Assembly (NCBI GenBank): GCA_943361925.1
Contig: CALRIT020000016.1
Span: 49,095-113,094 of the forward strand
Direction: 5' to 3'
DNA from: CAISCU01 sp943361925
Lineage (GTDB): Bacteria > Bacteroidota > Bacteroidia > UKL13-3
Length of the DNA: 64,000 nt
A program made the position numbers and the translations under genes. Below, in pieces: positions 34,456-44,700 of this stretch (positions are counted from its first letter, which is position 1; every line of letters begins with the position of its first letter). The notes beneath the pieces are model-generated. The model saw only the letters and a list, made by a program, of their open reading frames with translations. It ran no database searches and had not been told where the DNA came from.

Positions 34456-36447
34456 CTATTTACCTGCCATTTTGCTGATTTCAGCCTGGTTATAAGTTAC
34501 AGCATATTTCGCTCTTAACTCTTTAATCCAAACATCCATCAAAAATTCCTGGTAGTCGCTTGTTACCAATCCTTTTGCTTCTTTTAATTCTTTTGGTTCA
34601 GGAGCAATCACACCTTCTACATAATAGAATTTATGACTTCCATCCTCAGAACTGATATCAACAACACCTTTTTTATCCCACATTTTACCTGCAGTTGGAT
34701 CGTTTTGTTCAGCTCTTGTGATTTTTCCTGAGATAGTACCAACCAATTTTTTGTTGATTTTTTTGAATACTTCATCTTCAGTTTTACCTGCAGCAAACAT
34801 CTTCATTGCAGCTTGTTTGGTTTTTGCATCTAAACAATTGTAAGTCTTGAATACCAAACGCTCTTTCCACATGTATTTGGATTTATTCAAGCCATAAAAC
34901 TTTTCTAATCCCAAAGTATCACTTAATGCTTTACCCCAAACTTTTTTATCAGTTAAATCAAACAATAAAATACCATCATGATATTCTTGCATAATGTTTC
35001 TGAATTCTTCGTATTTGCTTTCCAAAACACTTTCTTCATAAGCTAAACATTTTTCAGAAGCCCAATCATCAAAGTTCTTTCTGCCTACAATAGCAGCATT
35101 TCCTTTGTCAACCGGTTTTTGATTCAACGACAAAAACTGAGCAAAATCTCTGGTATAATGTTTACGATTTCCAATAGTAAATAACTCTTTATTAGCTACC
35201 TCATTGCTATCGTATTTCCAGTTTCCTTTAATGAAATTAGTGTCTAGTTTAGATAAGAACATTTTCAAATTAGCTTCATTCACAGTATAGCTTCCTTCTT
35301 TCTTAACACGTGCAATTACTGCAGCTTTAGAACCTTCAGAGCGACTATCTTTTGAAACCTTGTTTTTAATAATGTCTTGTACATCTTTAAATTCACCTAA
35401 AGGACGTCTGTCAACATATCTTACAATATGCCATCCAAAATCAGTTTGGAATGGTTTTGATGTTTCATTAGCATTTAATGAAAAACAAATGTCTTTGAAG
35501 TTTTCTGGATAACCGCTTAAGCTAGCCATCCAGCTCATTGTTCCTTTGTTACCTTTGCTGCCTTCATCTTGAGAATATCTTTCAGCCAAACTTTCAAAAG
35601 TTTCACCTTTATTTAATTTAGCATAAACACTATCAATCTGGTCTCTAGCATCTTTTAAAGATTCAAGAGCAGTACCGTAACCGGTTCTAATCATGATATG
35701 CTGAACTTTCACTTCACCACGAGCCGGTCTTTTTTCATTCAAAATCATGATATGGTAACCAAACTGCGTTCTGAAAGGCATGCTGATTTCACCTTTATTT
35801 AATTTATAGGCAACGTTTTCAAAAGGATAAACCATTTGGAAAACAGTAAACCATCCTAATTTGCCATAATTCTTTTTAGCAGATGGATCATCAGAATACT
35901 TAACTGCCAACGAATCAAAATTTTCTCCTTTTGCCGCACGTTTGCGTAAATCAGAGATTTTGTTCCATGCAGCCAATGAATCTGAAGCAGAAGCATTTGG
36001 ATTGCAATTAATCAAAATATGAGAAGCGTTCACTTCAGTTTTCATGCGCTCATAAGCTTCTTGCATTAAACCTTCAGTTACTTTTTTATCACTCATATAA
36101 GGAGTAGCCAATTGCTTTCTGTAACCGGCCAATTCCGATTTAAATGCAGGATTGGTATCCAATTCCATACTTAATGCCTCATTAACTTTTAGTTTAAAGT
36201 TAACATAAAGGTTTAAGTAATCATTTAACTCTTTCTCACTTGGTAAAGCAGTTTCCTTCCTGTTTTTGTTTAATTGTCTTAGGAATTCGGTACGATAAAC
36301 GGTGTCCGCTCCATATGTAAAAACAAAAGGGTCGGTTTTAGTTGCTGCAACAGTTTTGGCAGCAGGTTTCTTGGCAGATTTCTGAGCCAGGCCATTCAAC
36401 GAAATCAAACATCCAAAAAAACCCAGCATTATTGCGGTTTTTCTCAT
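34456..36447 (-). CDS. Periplasmic peptidyl-prolyl isomerase, SurA/PpiC type
   Basis: Folding factor for envelope proteins. The open frame reaches 36501, but MRKTAIMLGFFGCLISLNGLAQ (start 36447) is a proper signal peptide, which gives 663 residues. An N-terminal helical domain (about 35-135) is followed by two parvulin rotamase domains: first VNASHILINCNPN to FGYHIMILNEKRP (about 140-255), second VKVQHIMIRTGYG to FGWHIVRYVDRRP (about 258-358). A C-terminal helical domain of about 300 residues with repeated KxW and YxW patterns follows. It is probably a chaperone for outer-membrane proteins. It is monocistronic. Confidence 0.88.
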   Translation of the reverse strand: MRKTAIMLGFFGCLISLNGLAQKSAKKPAAKTVAATKTDPFVFTYGADTVYRTEFLRQLNKNRKETALPSEKELNDYLNLYVNFKLKVNEALSMELDTNPAFKSELAGYRKQLATPYMSDKKVTEGLMQEAYERMKTEVNASHILINCNPNASASDSLAAWNKISDLRKRAAKGENFDSLAVKYSDDPSAKKNYGKLGWFTVFQMVYPFENVAYKLNKGEISMPFRTQFGYHIMILNEKRPARGEVKVQHIMIRTGYGTALESLKDARDQIDSVYAKLNKGETFESLAERYSQDEGSKGNKGTMSWMASLSGYPENFKDICFSLNANETSKPFQTDFGWHIVRYVDRRPLGEFKDVQDIIKNKVSKDSRSEGSKAAVIARVKKEGSYTVNEANLKMFLSKLDTNFIKGNWKYDSNEVANKELFTIGNRKHYTRDFAQFLSLNQKPVDKGNAAIVGRKNFDDWASEKCLAYEESVLESKYEEFRNIMQEYHDGILLFDLTDKKVWGKALSDTLGLEKFYGLNKSKYMWKERLVFKTYNCLDAKTKQAAMKMFAAGKTEDEVFKKINKKLVGTISGKITRAEQNDPTAGKMWDKKGVVDISSEDGSHKFYYVEGVIAPEPKELKEAKGLVTSDYQEFLMDVWIKELRAKYAVTYNQAEISKMAGK

Positions 36448-36545
36448 ATCCATTATTTTTTTAAAGTATTGCAAAAATATAAAAATGTAAAGCCCCTGCA
36501 AGCATCTGCAAAGATTAAAAGTAATATTAATAAAATAAGATTAAA

Positions 36546-37298
36546 TTATGACTCAATTAACTGATACAGAATAGGCTTTGATGGACTCGCATCAGTTTCC
36601 AAAGCAGCAATTTGTAAATTCAAAAGGTAAATTCCGTCTTTAATCTCATTTGGAGCATAAAACATCTCCGTAATTGTACAATTCAGTCGACTTAAATCAC
36701 CCGGTTTCCAAAATGCTTTATGAGCTTCCATTTTTCCATCATCATGTTCAGGGTCTACAGATGGTAAATCAACCAATAAGTGTTCGATTCCCAAATTTGC
36801 AATATGAGCAGCCAGAGCAGGTTCTATACAATGGGGCACATTCCCTGAATAATTCATCAATTTCTTTTCATCACCATTGGGCAAACTTCTTAATAAAATT
36901 GCCTGAACTTGAGGATTTATTTGAGATTCAGCATCTTCTAATAATAAGCCATGCTGATTATCATACATTTTCTTTGGATTCAAACTCAACAATTGTGCTA
37001 TAAAAAAAAACTCCTTTAAACTTTGGTTGATGGTAATTCTCTCTTTGGTAATATGTCCAATACACTCAGTGTGTGTACCATTTCCATGAGCATTGATCAG
37101 TAAATTTTCACAGTTTGCAGAACTACCCGCTGCTACTGAACCAACGAAATCACCAACTCTTATTGGTTCAAAAACAGGATGTGGAATTTGAAAAGCATTC
37201 GGATTAGAATCTCCGCTTTTTAAAGGAATTGATAAGTCGATTGGATTTTTAGTATCAATCTTGTAAGATTTTCCATTCCATTCAATATTCAGTTGCAT
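36546..37298 (-). CDS. Cyclase family protein (kynurenine formamidase-like)
   Basis: Metal-dependent hydrolase of the cyclase/kynurenine formamidase fold. The frame is open to 37346, but the Met at 37298 (MQLNIEWNGKSY) fits the fold better and gives 250 residues. The metal motif appears as LINAHGNGTHTECIGHI, which is the family HxGTHxxxxxH with Glu in place of Asp. LPSVDPEHDDGKMEAHKAFW is the second conserved block. The substrate is unknown. It is divergent from the kinase gene. Confidence 0.82.
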   Translation of the reverse strand: MQLNIEWNGKSYKIDTKNPIDLSIPLKSGDSNPNAFQIPHPVFEPIRVGDFVGSVAAGSSANCENLLINAHGNGTHTECIGHITKERITINQSLKEFFFIAQLLSLNPKKMYDNQHGLLLEDAESQINPQVQAILLRSLPNGDEKKLMNYSGNVPHCIEPALAAHIANLGIEHLLVDLPSVDPEHDDGKMEAHKAFWKPGDLSRLNCTITEMFYAPNEIKDGIYLLNLQIAALETDASPSKPILYQLIES

Positions 37299-37362
37299 AC
37301 ATTCGTTCTTTGGAAACAAATATTGATTATTGTAAGTAGAAAACACAGAAAAGAATTTTTAT

Positions 37363-38520
37363 ATGAGGGCATATGATCAGAAAAGATATTGGAAATTCAT
37401 CATTATAGCTGCTGCTGCACTTATAGGTGGGATTTCACTTTTATATACCAGAAGTTTGGTTAAATCGCTTGCTGTTCAAGAAGATAACAAAATAAAATTG
37501 TGGGCCAATGCTACCAAACAACTCATAAAAGCAGAAGGTGATATCAATTTTTTGTTAAATATTATTGAAGACAATGAAACCATCCCAACCATTTTAGTGG
37601 ATGATGAAGGCAATATTGTTACAACCAGAAATCTTGATTCTGCCAGAGAAAAAGATACTGCATATATTAATAGTACACTCGAAATCATGAAAAATGAGCA
37701 TGTACCAATAAAAATTTTATACGACGAAGAAAATAAACGATATAATTACCTGTACTACGAAAATTCAAAACTTTTAAATGAGCTAAAAACCTATCCTTTT
37801 ATACAATTAGCACTTATTGCATTTTTTGCTTTGATGAGTTATTTTGCCTTAAGTAGCAGCAGAAAAGCAGAACAAAATCAGGTTTGGGTTGGTATGAGTA
37901 AAGAAACTGCACACCAATTAGGAACGCCTATTTCATCTTTAAGAGAATGGTTAAATCTTATCAGAGAAACCGATAAAGACCAACAAGAAGAAATCTTACA
38001 GGAATTTGATTACGATATTAAAAGGCTGGAATTGATTACTGAACGTTTTTCAAAAATTGGTTCTGAACCTGTTCTTAAAGGTGAAAACTTAGATTTAGTT
38101 GTTGAAAAATCAATTAGTTACCTGAAAAATAGAATTTCAAGTAAAGTAAAATTCGAAATTAATATTGGAAAACCGGGTAACTGGGCTCAAATTAATATTC
38201 CTCTTTTTGATTGGGTGATTGAAAATCTTTGTAAAAACGCGGTTGATGCCATGGAAGGAACCGGTTTTCTAAATATTCAAATCAACCACGATGCAGAATT
38301 TGTCTATATAGATATAACTGATACAGGAAAAGGTGTGCCTCGTTCGAAGTTTAAAACCATTTTCAAACCGGGATATACAACTAAAAAAAGAGGTTGGGGA
38401 CTAGGATTGTCTCTGGTAAAAAGAATTATTCATGAGTACCATAAAGGACAAATTTATGTAAGGCACTCAGAACCGGGAAAAGGTACTACCTTTCGCATCG
38501 TTTTAAAATCAATTAATTAA
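37363..38520 (+). CDS. Membrane sensor histidine kinase
   Basis: 385 residues. Two membrane helices (about 11-28 and 144-162) enclose a sensor domain of about 115 residues (IPTILVDDEGNIVTTRNLD). The H box is KETAHQLGTPISSL with His184, a variant in which a Gln follows the histidine. The ATPase domain has NLCKNAVDAMEGTG, DTGKGVPRSKF and TTKKRGWGLGLSL. No HAMP domain or cognate regulator is adjacent. Its stop overlaps the start of ruvX (TAATG). Confidence 0.92.
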   Translation: MRAYDQKRYWKFIIIAAAALIGGISLLYTRSLVKSLAVQEDNKIKLWANATKQLIKAEGDINFLLNIIEDNETIPTILVDDEGNIVTTRNLDSAREKDTAYINSTLEIMKNEHVPIKILYDEENKRYNYLYYENSKLLNELKTYPFIQLALIAFFALMSYFALSSSRKAEQNQVWVGMSKETAHQLGTPISSLREWLNLIRETDKDQQEEILQEFDYDIKRLELITERFSKIGSEPVLKGENLDLVVEKSISYLKNRISSKVKFEINIGKPGNWAQINIPLFDWVIENLCKNAVDAMEGTGFLNIQINHDAEFVYIDITDTGKGVPRSKFKTIFKPGYTTKKRGWGLGLSLVKRIIHEYHKGQIYVRHSEPGKGTTFRIVLKSIN

Positions 38521-38933
38521 TGGGAAGAATTTTAGCTGTAGATTATGGCACAAAACGAGTAGGACTGGCAGTTACAGACCCCTCAAGAATTATTGCGAAT
38601 GGTCTTACCACAGTGCATTCCAAGGATGTCATTAAGTTTTTAGAAGATTATATTAAAAAAGAACCGGTTGATATTTTTGTAGTAGGAAAGCCCTTGCGCT
38701 TAGATGGTTCTGATTCTGAATCTGCGGTACATGTAGAAAAATTCATATCTTTGTTGGCTAAACACTTCCCTCAAATACCTGTAGAAAGGATTGATGAAAG
38801 GTTTACATCCAAAATTGCACAAAGAAGCATGTTGGAAATGGGACTGAAGAAAAAAGACAGACAGAACAAGGAAACTGTTGATCAGATTAGCGCTGTTTTG
38901 ATTCTTCAAACTTATATGGAAACAAATTTTTAG
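38520..38933 (+). CDS. ruvX: Putative pre-16S rRNA nuclease / Holliday junction resolvase (YqgF)
   Basis: 137 residues of the RNase H-like YqgF family. The N-terminal MGRILAVDYGTKRVGLAVTD carries the first catalytic Asp, the middle has VVGKPLRLDGSDSE, and the C-terminus has VERIDERFTSKIAQ and KETVDQISAVLILQTYM. Family members process the 5' end of 16S rRNA. It overlaps the kinase gene by one base and is followed by def after 15 bases. Confidence 0.93.
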   Translation: MGRILAVDYGTKRVGLAVTDPSRIIANGLTTVHSKDVIKFLEDYIKKEPVDIFVVGKPLRLDGSDSESAVHVEKFISLLAKHFPQIPVERIDERFTSKIAQRSMLEMGLKKKDRQNKETVDQISAVLILQTYMETNF

Positions 38934-38948
38934 AAAGAAAGTATAGTA

Positions 38949-39506
38949 ATGATTTTACCGATTCTCGCTTATGGCGACCCGATCCTTAGAAAGAAAGGAA
39001 TTGATATTACTCCCGAATACCCGGGATTAAGTGCACTCATCGAAAATATGTGGGAAACCATGTATGAAGCAAGTGGAGTAGGATTAGCTGCTCCTCAGGT
39101 AGGTAAATCTATCAACTTATTTATTATTGATACAGGTGCCTTTGGTGAAACCGAGGAAGCTACCGGTGAAAAGAGAGTTTTTATTAACGCCAAAATTCTT
39201 GAAGAATCAGGTGAAAAATGGGATTATGAAGAAGGTTGTTTAAGTATTCCTCATATCCGCGAAAACGTAAACAGACATAGTAATCTGGTTATTGAATACC
39301 AGGATGAATTCTTTAAAACGCATACCGCCACTTACAGCGGATTGGCTGCAAGAGTTATTCAACATGAATACGACCATTGTATTGGGGTTTTATTTGTTGA
39401 CCATATTAGTCAGCTTAAAAAACGCCTGATTAAAAATAAATTGATTAATATTTCGAAAGGTGGAGCTCGTGTTGACTACAAAATGAGAATTCCAAACGGC
39501 CGATAA
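38949..39506 (+). CDS. def: Peptide deformylase
   Basis: Removes the formyl group from the first methionine of nascent proteins. 185 residues with all three motifs: GVGLAAPQVG (43-52), EGCLSIP with metal ligand Cys97, and HEYDH with His139, Glu140 and His143. It is the third gene of the kinase-ruvX-def run. Confidence 0.97.
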   Translation: MILPILAYGDPILRKKGIDITPEYPGLSALIENMWETMYEASGVGLAAPQVGKSINLFIIDTGAFGETEEATGEKRVFINAKILEESGEKWDYEEGCLSIPHIRENVNRHSNLVIEYQDEFFKTHTATYSGLAARVIQHEYDHCIGVLFVDHISQLKKRLIKNKLINISKGGARVDYKMRIPNGR

Positions 39507-39560
39507 TTGTAAAATTTGCAAGCGAATTGAGCTTTTTTGCTAAAAATGCAACAAAATTTA

Positions 39561-39576
39561 TGGTGTAATTGCACCA
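39561..39576. promoter_or_regulatory. Palindrome upstream of acyl-CoA synthetase gene
   Basis: TGGTGTAATTGCACCA is a near-perfect 16-base palindrome (one G/T wobble) about 58 bases before the start codon. It could be an operator. It has no T run, so a terminator is less likely. Confidence 0.45.
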
Positions 39577-39633
39577 TTTATTTAGTTGAATTTTGTTAAT
39601 TGCTCTTTATTCGCATTAACAATAAGCTAATAT

Positions 39634-41532
39634 ATGAGCAATACCAGTGTCTCTTTACCAAATTTTCCGTCGCTGCATTATTACATGAGAAATGCCGCAG
39701 TTAATATTAAAAGACCGGAAGACATTTATTTATTAGAAAAAAAGAAAGATAGTTATAGAGGTATAACTTATCAAAGTGTTTTAGATCAAGCCCACGCTAT
39801 CTCTGCATTTTTTCTTTCAAAAGGATATGCACACCAAGATAATGTTGCATTAATCATTGAAAATTGTCCTGAATACATTTGCTTCGACCAAGGCTTAATG
39901 GAAATTGGTTTGGTGAATGTTTCAATTTACCCAACTTTAAGTGAGTCGGAAGTTGAATACATTTTAAACGATTCTGGTGCCAGAGCAATTCTTGTTGGAA
40001 CTCCTTTCCTTCTAAAAAAGGTAAACAAAATCAAAGCAAATTGCCCTAAACTGGAACTGGTTATTACGGCTTTTGATACTGATAAACTCGACTCAAACAC
40101 CATCACATATCAGCAAATGATTGAAATGGGAACACAGAGTCATGTTCAGCTTAAAGACCAAATTGAAGAAAGACTGAATAGGGTTACCCGTAATGATTTA
40201 GCTTGTTTATTATATACATCAGGCACAACAGGAAAACCTAAAGGAGCTATGTTAACCCACAATAATTTTATTACCAATGTGGAAATGGGTATTGATTTAA
40301 TGCCAATCGTTAACAAAGATTTCAGGTTCCTTTCTTTCTTACCACTTTGTCATGTTTATGAAAGAACCGCTACTTATTATTTAAGTACAATGGTTGGAAC
40401 TCAAATTGCTTTTGCTCAAAGTTTGGAAGCTCTTTCAAATAATATTATTGAAGTAAAACCAATGGCAATTCTTACAGTTCCAAGATTATTGGAAAGAATT
40501 GAAGAAAGAGTTAGAAAAAATGTGACTTCAAAAGGTGGATTGAGTTTAAAGATTTTCAATTGGGCTATCAAACAAGGCGAAACTGCTCGTCACAATAGAG
40601 AAAATTACAAAGGAAATTCTCCTCTTTTAAACCTAAAATTAATGATTGCCGAGAAATTGGTTTTCACCAAAATCAAGGAAAAATTAGGTGGTCAGATGAA
40701 AATTATGATTTCCGGTGGTGGAGCAATGCCTCAACACGTAGGTGAATTTTTTGGAAACATTGGAGTATTGGTTTGTGAAGGATATGGTTTAACAGAAACA
40801 TCACCATTGGTTTCAGTAAATGAGCCTGCGCGACCAATATTTGGTAGTGTTGGAAGAATTGGAAAAGGTTGTGAAGTTGCCATTCAAAATCCGGATACAA
40901 AAGAAATAATTACAGTACAAACCAATGCTAGTTTCGACCCTAAATTTGAATCGTCAGAAGGAGAAATTTTGGTACGTGGACAAAACGTAATGAAAGGTTA
41001 CTGGAACTTACCTGAACAAACTGCAGAAGCTATTGATGCTGAAGGTTGGTTACATACAGGTGATGTTGGAAAATTCTACAAAGGCTATTTAAAAATCACC
41101 GACCGTATTAAGAATATTTTGGTGAATTCATTCGGTAAAAACGTTTACCCAACTCCTATTGAAAATACTTATTTAAAATCGAACAAGATTGAACAGATAT
41201 TCTTAATTGGTGATAAACAAGAATACTTAACAGCAATTATTGTTCCTTCAAGAGAAGAAATGAAAGAAGTATTTGGTTTCAAAGAAGATTATTTCAACCA
41301 AACAGATGAGTTTATTCAGGATGAAGAAATTAAAAAATGGTTAGATGTTGACATGCATAAATATGCCAATGAACTAGGCAAATTCGAACGTGTTAAAAAT
41401 TACATCATCAAAAGAAGACCATTTACTTTGGAAGCAGGAGAATTAACTCCAACACAAAAAGCAAAAAGGAAAGTAATTGAGCAAAAATTTGATGGCGAAA
41501 TCAAAGGTATGTACCACGCAATTGTGGAATAA
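39634..41532 (+). CDS. Long-chain fatty acid-CoA ligase (AMP-binding)
   Basis: Adenylate-forming enzyme that activates fatty acids to acyl-CoA, 632 residues. The P-loop is LLYTSGTTGKPKGAMLTHNN (about 192-211). Later motifs are FLPLCHVYERT, VCEGYGLTETSPLVSVNEP, GWLHTGDVGKFYKGYLKITDRIK (quoted in part) and the C-terminal Lys region VKNYIIKRRPFTLEAGELTPTQK (in part: AGELTPTQKAKRKVI). Length fits the FadD15-like subgroup. It is monocistronic, with a terminator after it. Confidence 0.93.
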   Translation: MSNTSVSLPNFPSLHYYMRNAAVNIKRPEDIYLLEKKKDSYRGITYQSVLDQAHAISAFFLSKGYAHQDNVALIIENCPEYICFDQGLMEIGLVNVSIYPTLSESEVEYILNDSGARAILVGTPFLLKKVNKIKANCPKLELVITAFDTDKLDSNTITYQQMIEMGTQSHVQLKDQIEERLNRVTRNDLACLLYTSGTTGKPKGAMLTHNNFITNVEMGIDLMPIVNKDFRFLSFLPLCHVYERTATYYLSTMVGTQIAFAQSLEALSNNIIEVKPMAILTVPRLLERIEERVRKNVTSKGGLSLKIFNWAIKQGETARHNRENYKGNSPLLNLKLMIAEKLVFTKIKEKLGGQMKIMISGGGAMPQHVGEFFGNIGVLVCEGYGLTETSPLVSVNEPARPIFGSVGRIGKGCEVAIQNPDTKEIITVQTNASFDPKFESSEGEILVRGQNVMKGYWNLPEQTAEAIDAEGWLHTGDVGKFYKGYLKITDRIKNILVNSFGKNVYPTPIENTYLKSNKIEQIFLIGDKQEYLTAIIVPSREEMKEVFGFKEDYFNQTDEFIQDEEIKKWLDVDMHKYANELGKFERVKNYIIKRRPFTLEAGELTPTQKAKRKVIEQKFDGEIKGMYHAIVE

Positions 41533-41554
41533 GAAATCCTAAGTTATAATCATT

Positions 41555-41594
41555 CAAAAAAGCACTGAGAAATAAAATTCTTGGTGCTTTTTAT
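41555..41594 (+). terminator. Terminator after acyl-CoA synthetase gene
   Basis: AAAAAGCACTGAGAA and TTCTTGGTGCTTTTT form an imperfect stem with flanking A and T runs. Confidence 0.75.
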
Positions 41595-41743
41595 TGTTTG
41601 TAGGATAGATTCAAAAAACATATGCAAAAACTTGGATCTTCTTTTAATACAATTAAATATTACTTGTAATTTTTTAAAAGTTTCAAATAAATTAATATTT
41701 AGGCTGAATTAATTTAATATTTTGCTACAAAATTTTATTTTTT

Positions 41744-44700
41744 ATGAAACGAATTTTATACTACCTTATATTCTTTGCATTTACTTGTTTTACAAATAAC
41801 ACCTATGCCAATAGACTTTTTGGAGGAGAGTTTACCTACCAAAGCACCTCAAATCCAAATATCTATAATATAACATTTAAGTATTACAGAAATTGTTCAG
41901 GTGCACCTTTATGCAATTGTCCTGGTGGACCCGTTAATTCAAACTGCACAATTACAGCCAATGTTTCTGGTGGTTCTCCTAATTGTTTGGGGACTTCTTA
42001 TGGCACAATTACTTTAACAATTGCACCAAATTCAGGCGTTTATGATATCGTTCAACTATGTGATACATCAAAATCAATCTGTACAAATTGTGGAACCAGA
42101 ACACCGGGAAGTTTTACAACAGGAGTAGAAGTATTCACATTTACCGGAACAATAAATTTTAGTCTTTATGTTCCTCTAAATTGTTGCTTAGTAAATATTG
42201 GCTATTCAGAATGTTGCAGAGATTCATTTATTACAACACTCACAAATCCTTTAACAACAAACTTTTATATTGGCACTACAATTAATAGATGCGTTAGCAA
42301 TAACAGTTCACCAGTATTTAATAACCCACCCGACTTTTTGTTTCAAGCAGGTGCAGATAAACAACTTGATTTTAGTGCAAGCGACCCCAATGGTGATTCA
42401 ATAAGTTACGAATACACATCAACCAGGTCTTCAGTTTTTGCGTCTGCAATATATGCAGCACCCTATAGTAGTTCAGTACCATTCCCATATTTGGGTGCTC
42501 CGGGTGGATCACCACCTTTAGTTCCGCCATTTGGTATAGATTCAAAGCCAATTAATGGAATAATTAGATTTAGACCATTTGGAAATTTTAGGTCTTCAAT
42601 TGCCATTCAGGTAAAAAAATGGAGATTAGTAAACAACACGATGACCATGATTGGTTCTGTAACGAGAGATATACATGTTAGAAGTTTAGTTTTTCCTAAT
42701 ATTACTGGTTCAGTTCTAAATATAGTTGCTTATGACCAAAATGGGCTATTAACAACAAACACAACACAAATAATCGATACCATTTGTATTGGTTCAAGTA
42801 TATGTCGAATATTCTCTGCACAAAGTCTGCCTCCAACTGACACAACGGACCTTAATACTTCTAAACCACCTTTTGTATGGTTGCCAAATTTTTCGAAAAC
42901 AAAATTATATGACACAACTACCAGAAGTTTAAACGGGCCTAGGTTTGATTCAATAAAAATTTGTTGGACACCAAATGCCTCACAAATTTCCAGTAATCCT
43001 TATGTTTTACTTTTAACAGGTAAAAACAGAAGTTGTCCTATGCAATTAACCGGATATAAATCCTGGTCCATTTTTGTAAAAAGTTCGAATAATACTACAA
43101 TCAATTCAATTGCTACTATAACTAAAAAAGTAACCGGATTATTAAGTAGAAAACTAACTTATACTAGAAATGTATTAGGCCATAATGATAAAAATTTAAC
43201 TTATTGGAGCATAGAAACATCACCTGGATCAAATAGTTATACAATTGTAAATGGAGATTCAATTAACAACTATGTATTTCCACAAGCTGGTACCTATAAA
43301 ATTAAGCTGGCCTTAGTTTCAATTTGCTCCATGAATACTATTAATGATTCACTTACTGTTGGTGGATTCCGTTTAATGGTGAATGAGCAAAAAAGTATCC
43401 GCTGCATAAATGCAGCTACAGGTGCTATTAGATTGGGAGCGGTTGGCGGAATTGGACCCTATCAATTCAAATTGAATAATGGTACCTATTCATCAATTGA
43501 CTCATTCACAAATTTAACTGCCGGAAACTATTGGGTTTATGCTAGAGATACTAACAATTTACGTGATAGTCTTTTAATAACTTTGTTCCAACCTGCAAAT
43601 GGTTTGTCATTGTATGTCATAAATAAAAAGAATGTTACTTGTAACGGAGATTCTAATGCCACCGTTTCAATTGGAATAATTGGTTACTTCGGAAAAGCAC
43701 TTTATAAATTAGATAATGGACCTTTTCAGGACACTTCCTATTTCTCAAATTTGTATGCTGGACAAAAAATATTTTATGTTCAGGATTCATTGAATTGTTT
43801 GGCAGGTATACAAGTTAATGTGACCCAACCTGCACCAATTACTTTTTTCAACTCAATTAGCAGTAATATAGCATGCAAAGGAGATTCAAATGCTTCAGTT
43901 AGTATTTCTGTTAACGGAGGAAATGGTTCTTTTACTTTCAGAAGGGATACAACTCAACCCTTTGTTTCAAATCCTTTTTTCACTGGTTTAAATGCAGGTC
44001 AAAAATTCTTTCAGGTCAGAGATATCTTAGGTTGTCTTAAATCAGGTTATATTACAATTACAGAAGCCAATCAAAAATTAATAGCCAATATAAATGTTAC
44101 ACAACCAATTTGCTCAAATTCCAAAGGCATTGTACAAATAAATGCCACAGGCGGTAATACTCCTTATATTTTTGGAATTCTTAATGGTCAATCCGGTTCA
44201 AATAATACAATAAATAATTTAAATCCTGGAACGTATTCATTTTTTGTATTAGACTCGAATTATTGCCAAATTAATTTCAATAACATTATTATAAATCCAG
44301 CAACAAGTACACCACTAAGTTTGCTTTCAACTTCTAAAAATGTTACTTGTTTTGGCGCAAATAATGGAGAAATTAAACTTATTCCTTCAGGAGGAAAAGC
44401 TCCATATTTATATAAACTTGATACCGCTGCTTACAAACCTGATTCAATTTATACAAACTTGTTTGCCAAAACCTATGCTGTTTCTGTTCTTGATTCAAAC
44501 CAATGTTTGGCATCGAGTTCAATTACTATTACTCAGCCATCGTCAATGACCTTATCAATAAATTCTTTTAGTAATATTCCTTGTAAAGGTGATTCAAATG
44601 GTTCTGTATTTTTATCTGTTTCTGGTGGAAAAACTCCTTATACTTTTAGAGTTGATAGTGGTACTTACCAAACTAGTTCAAACTTTCTTGGTTTAAAAGC

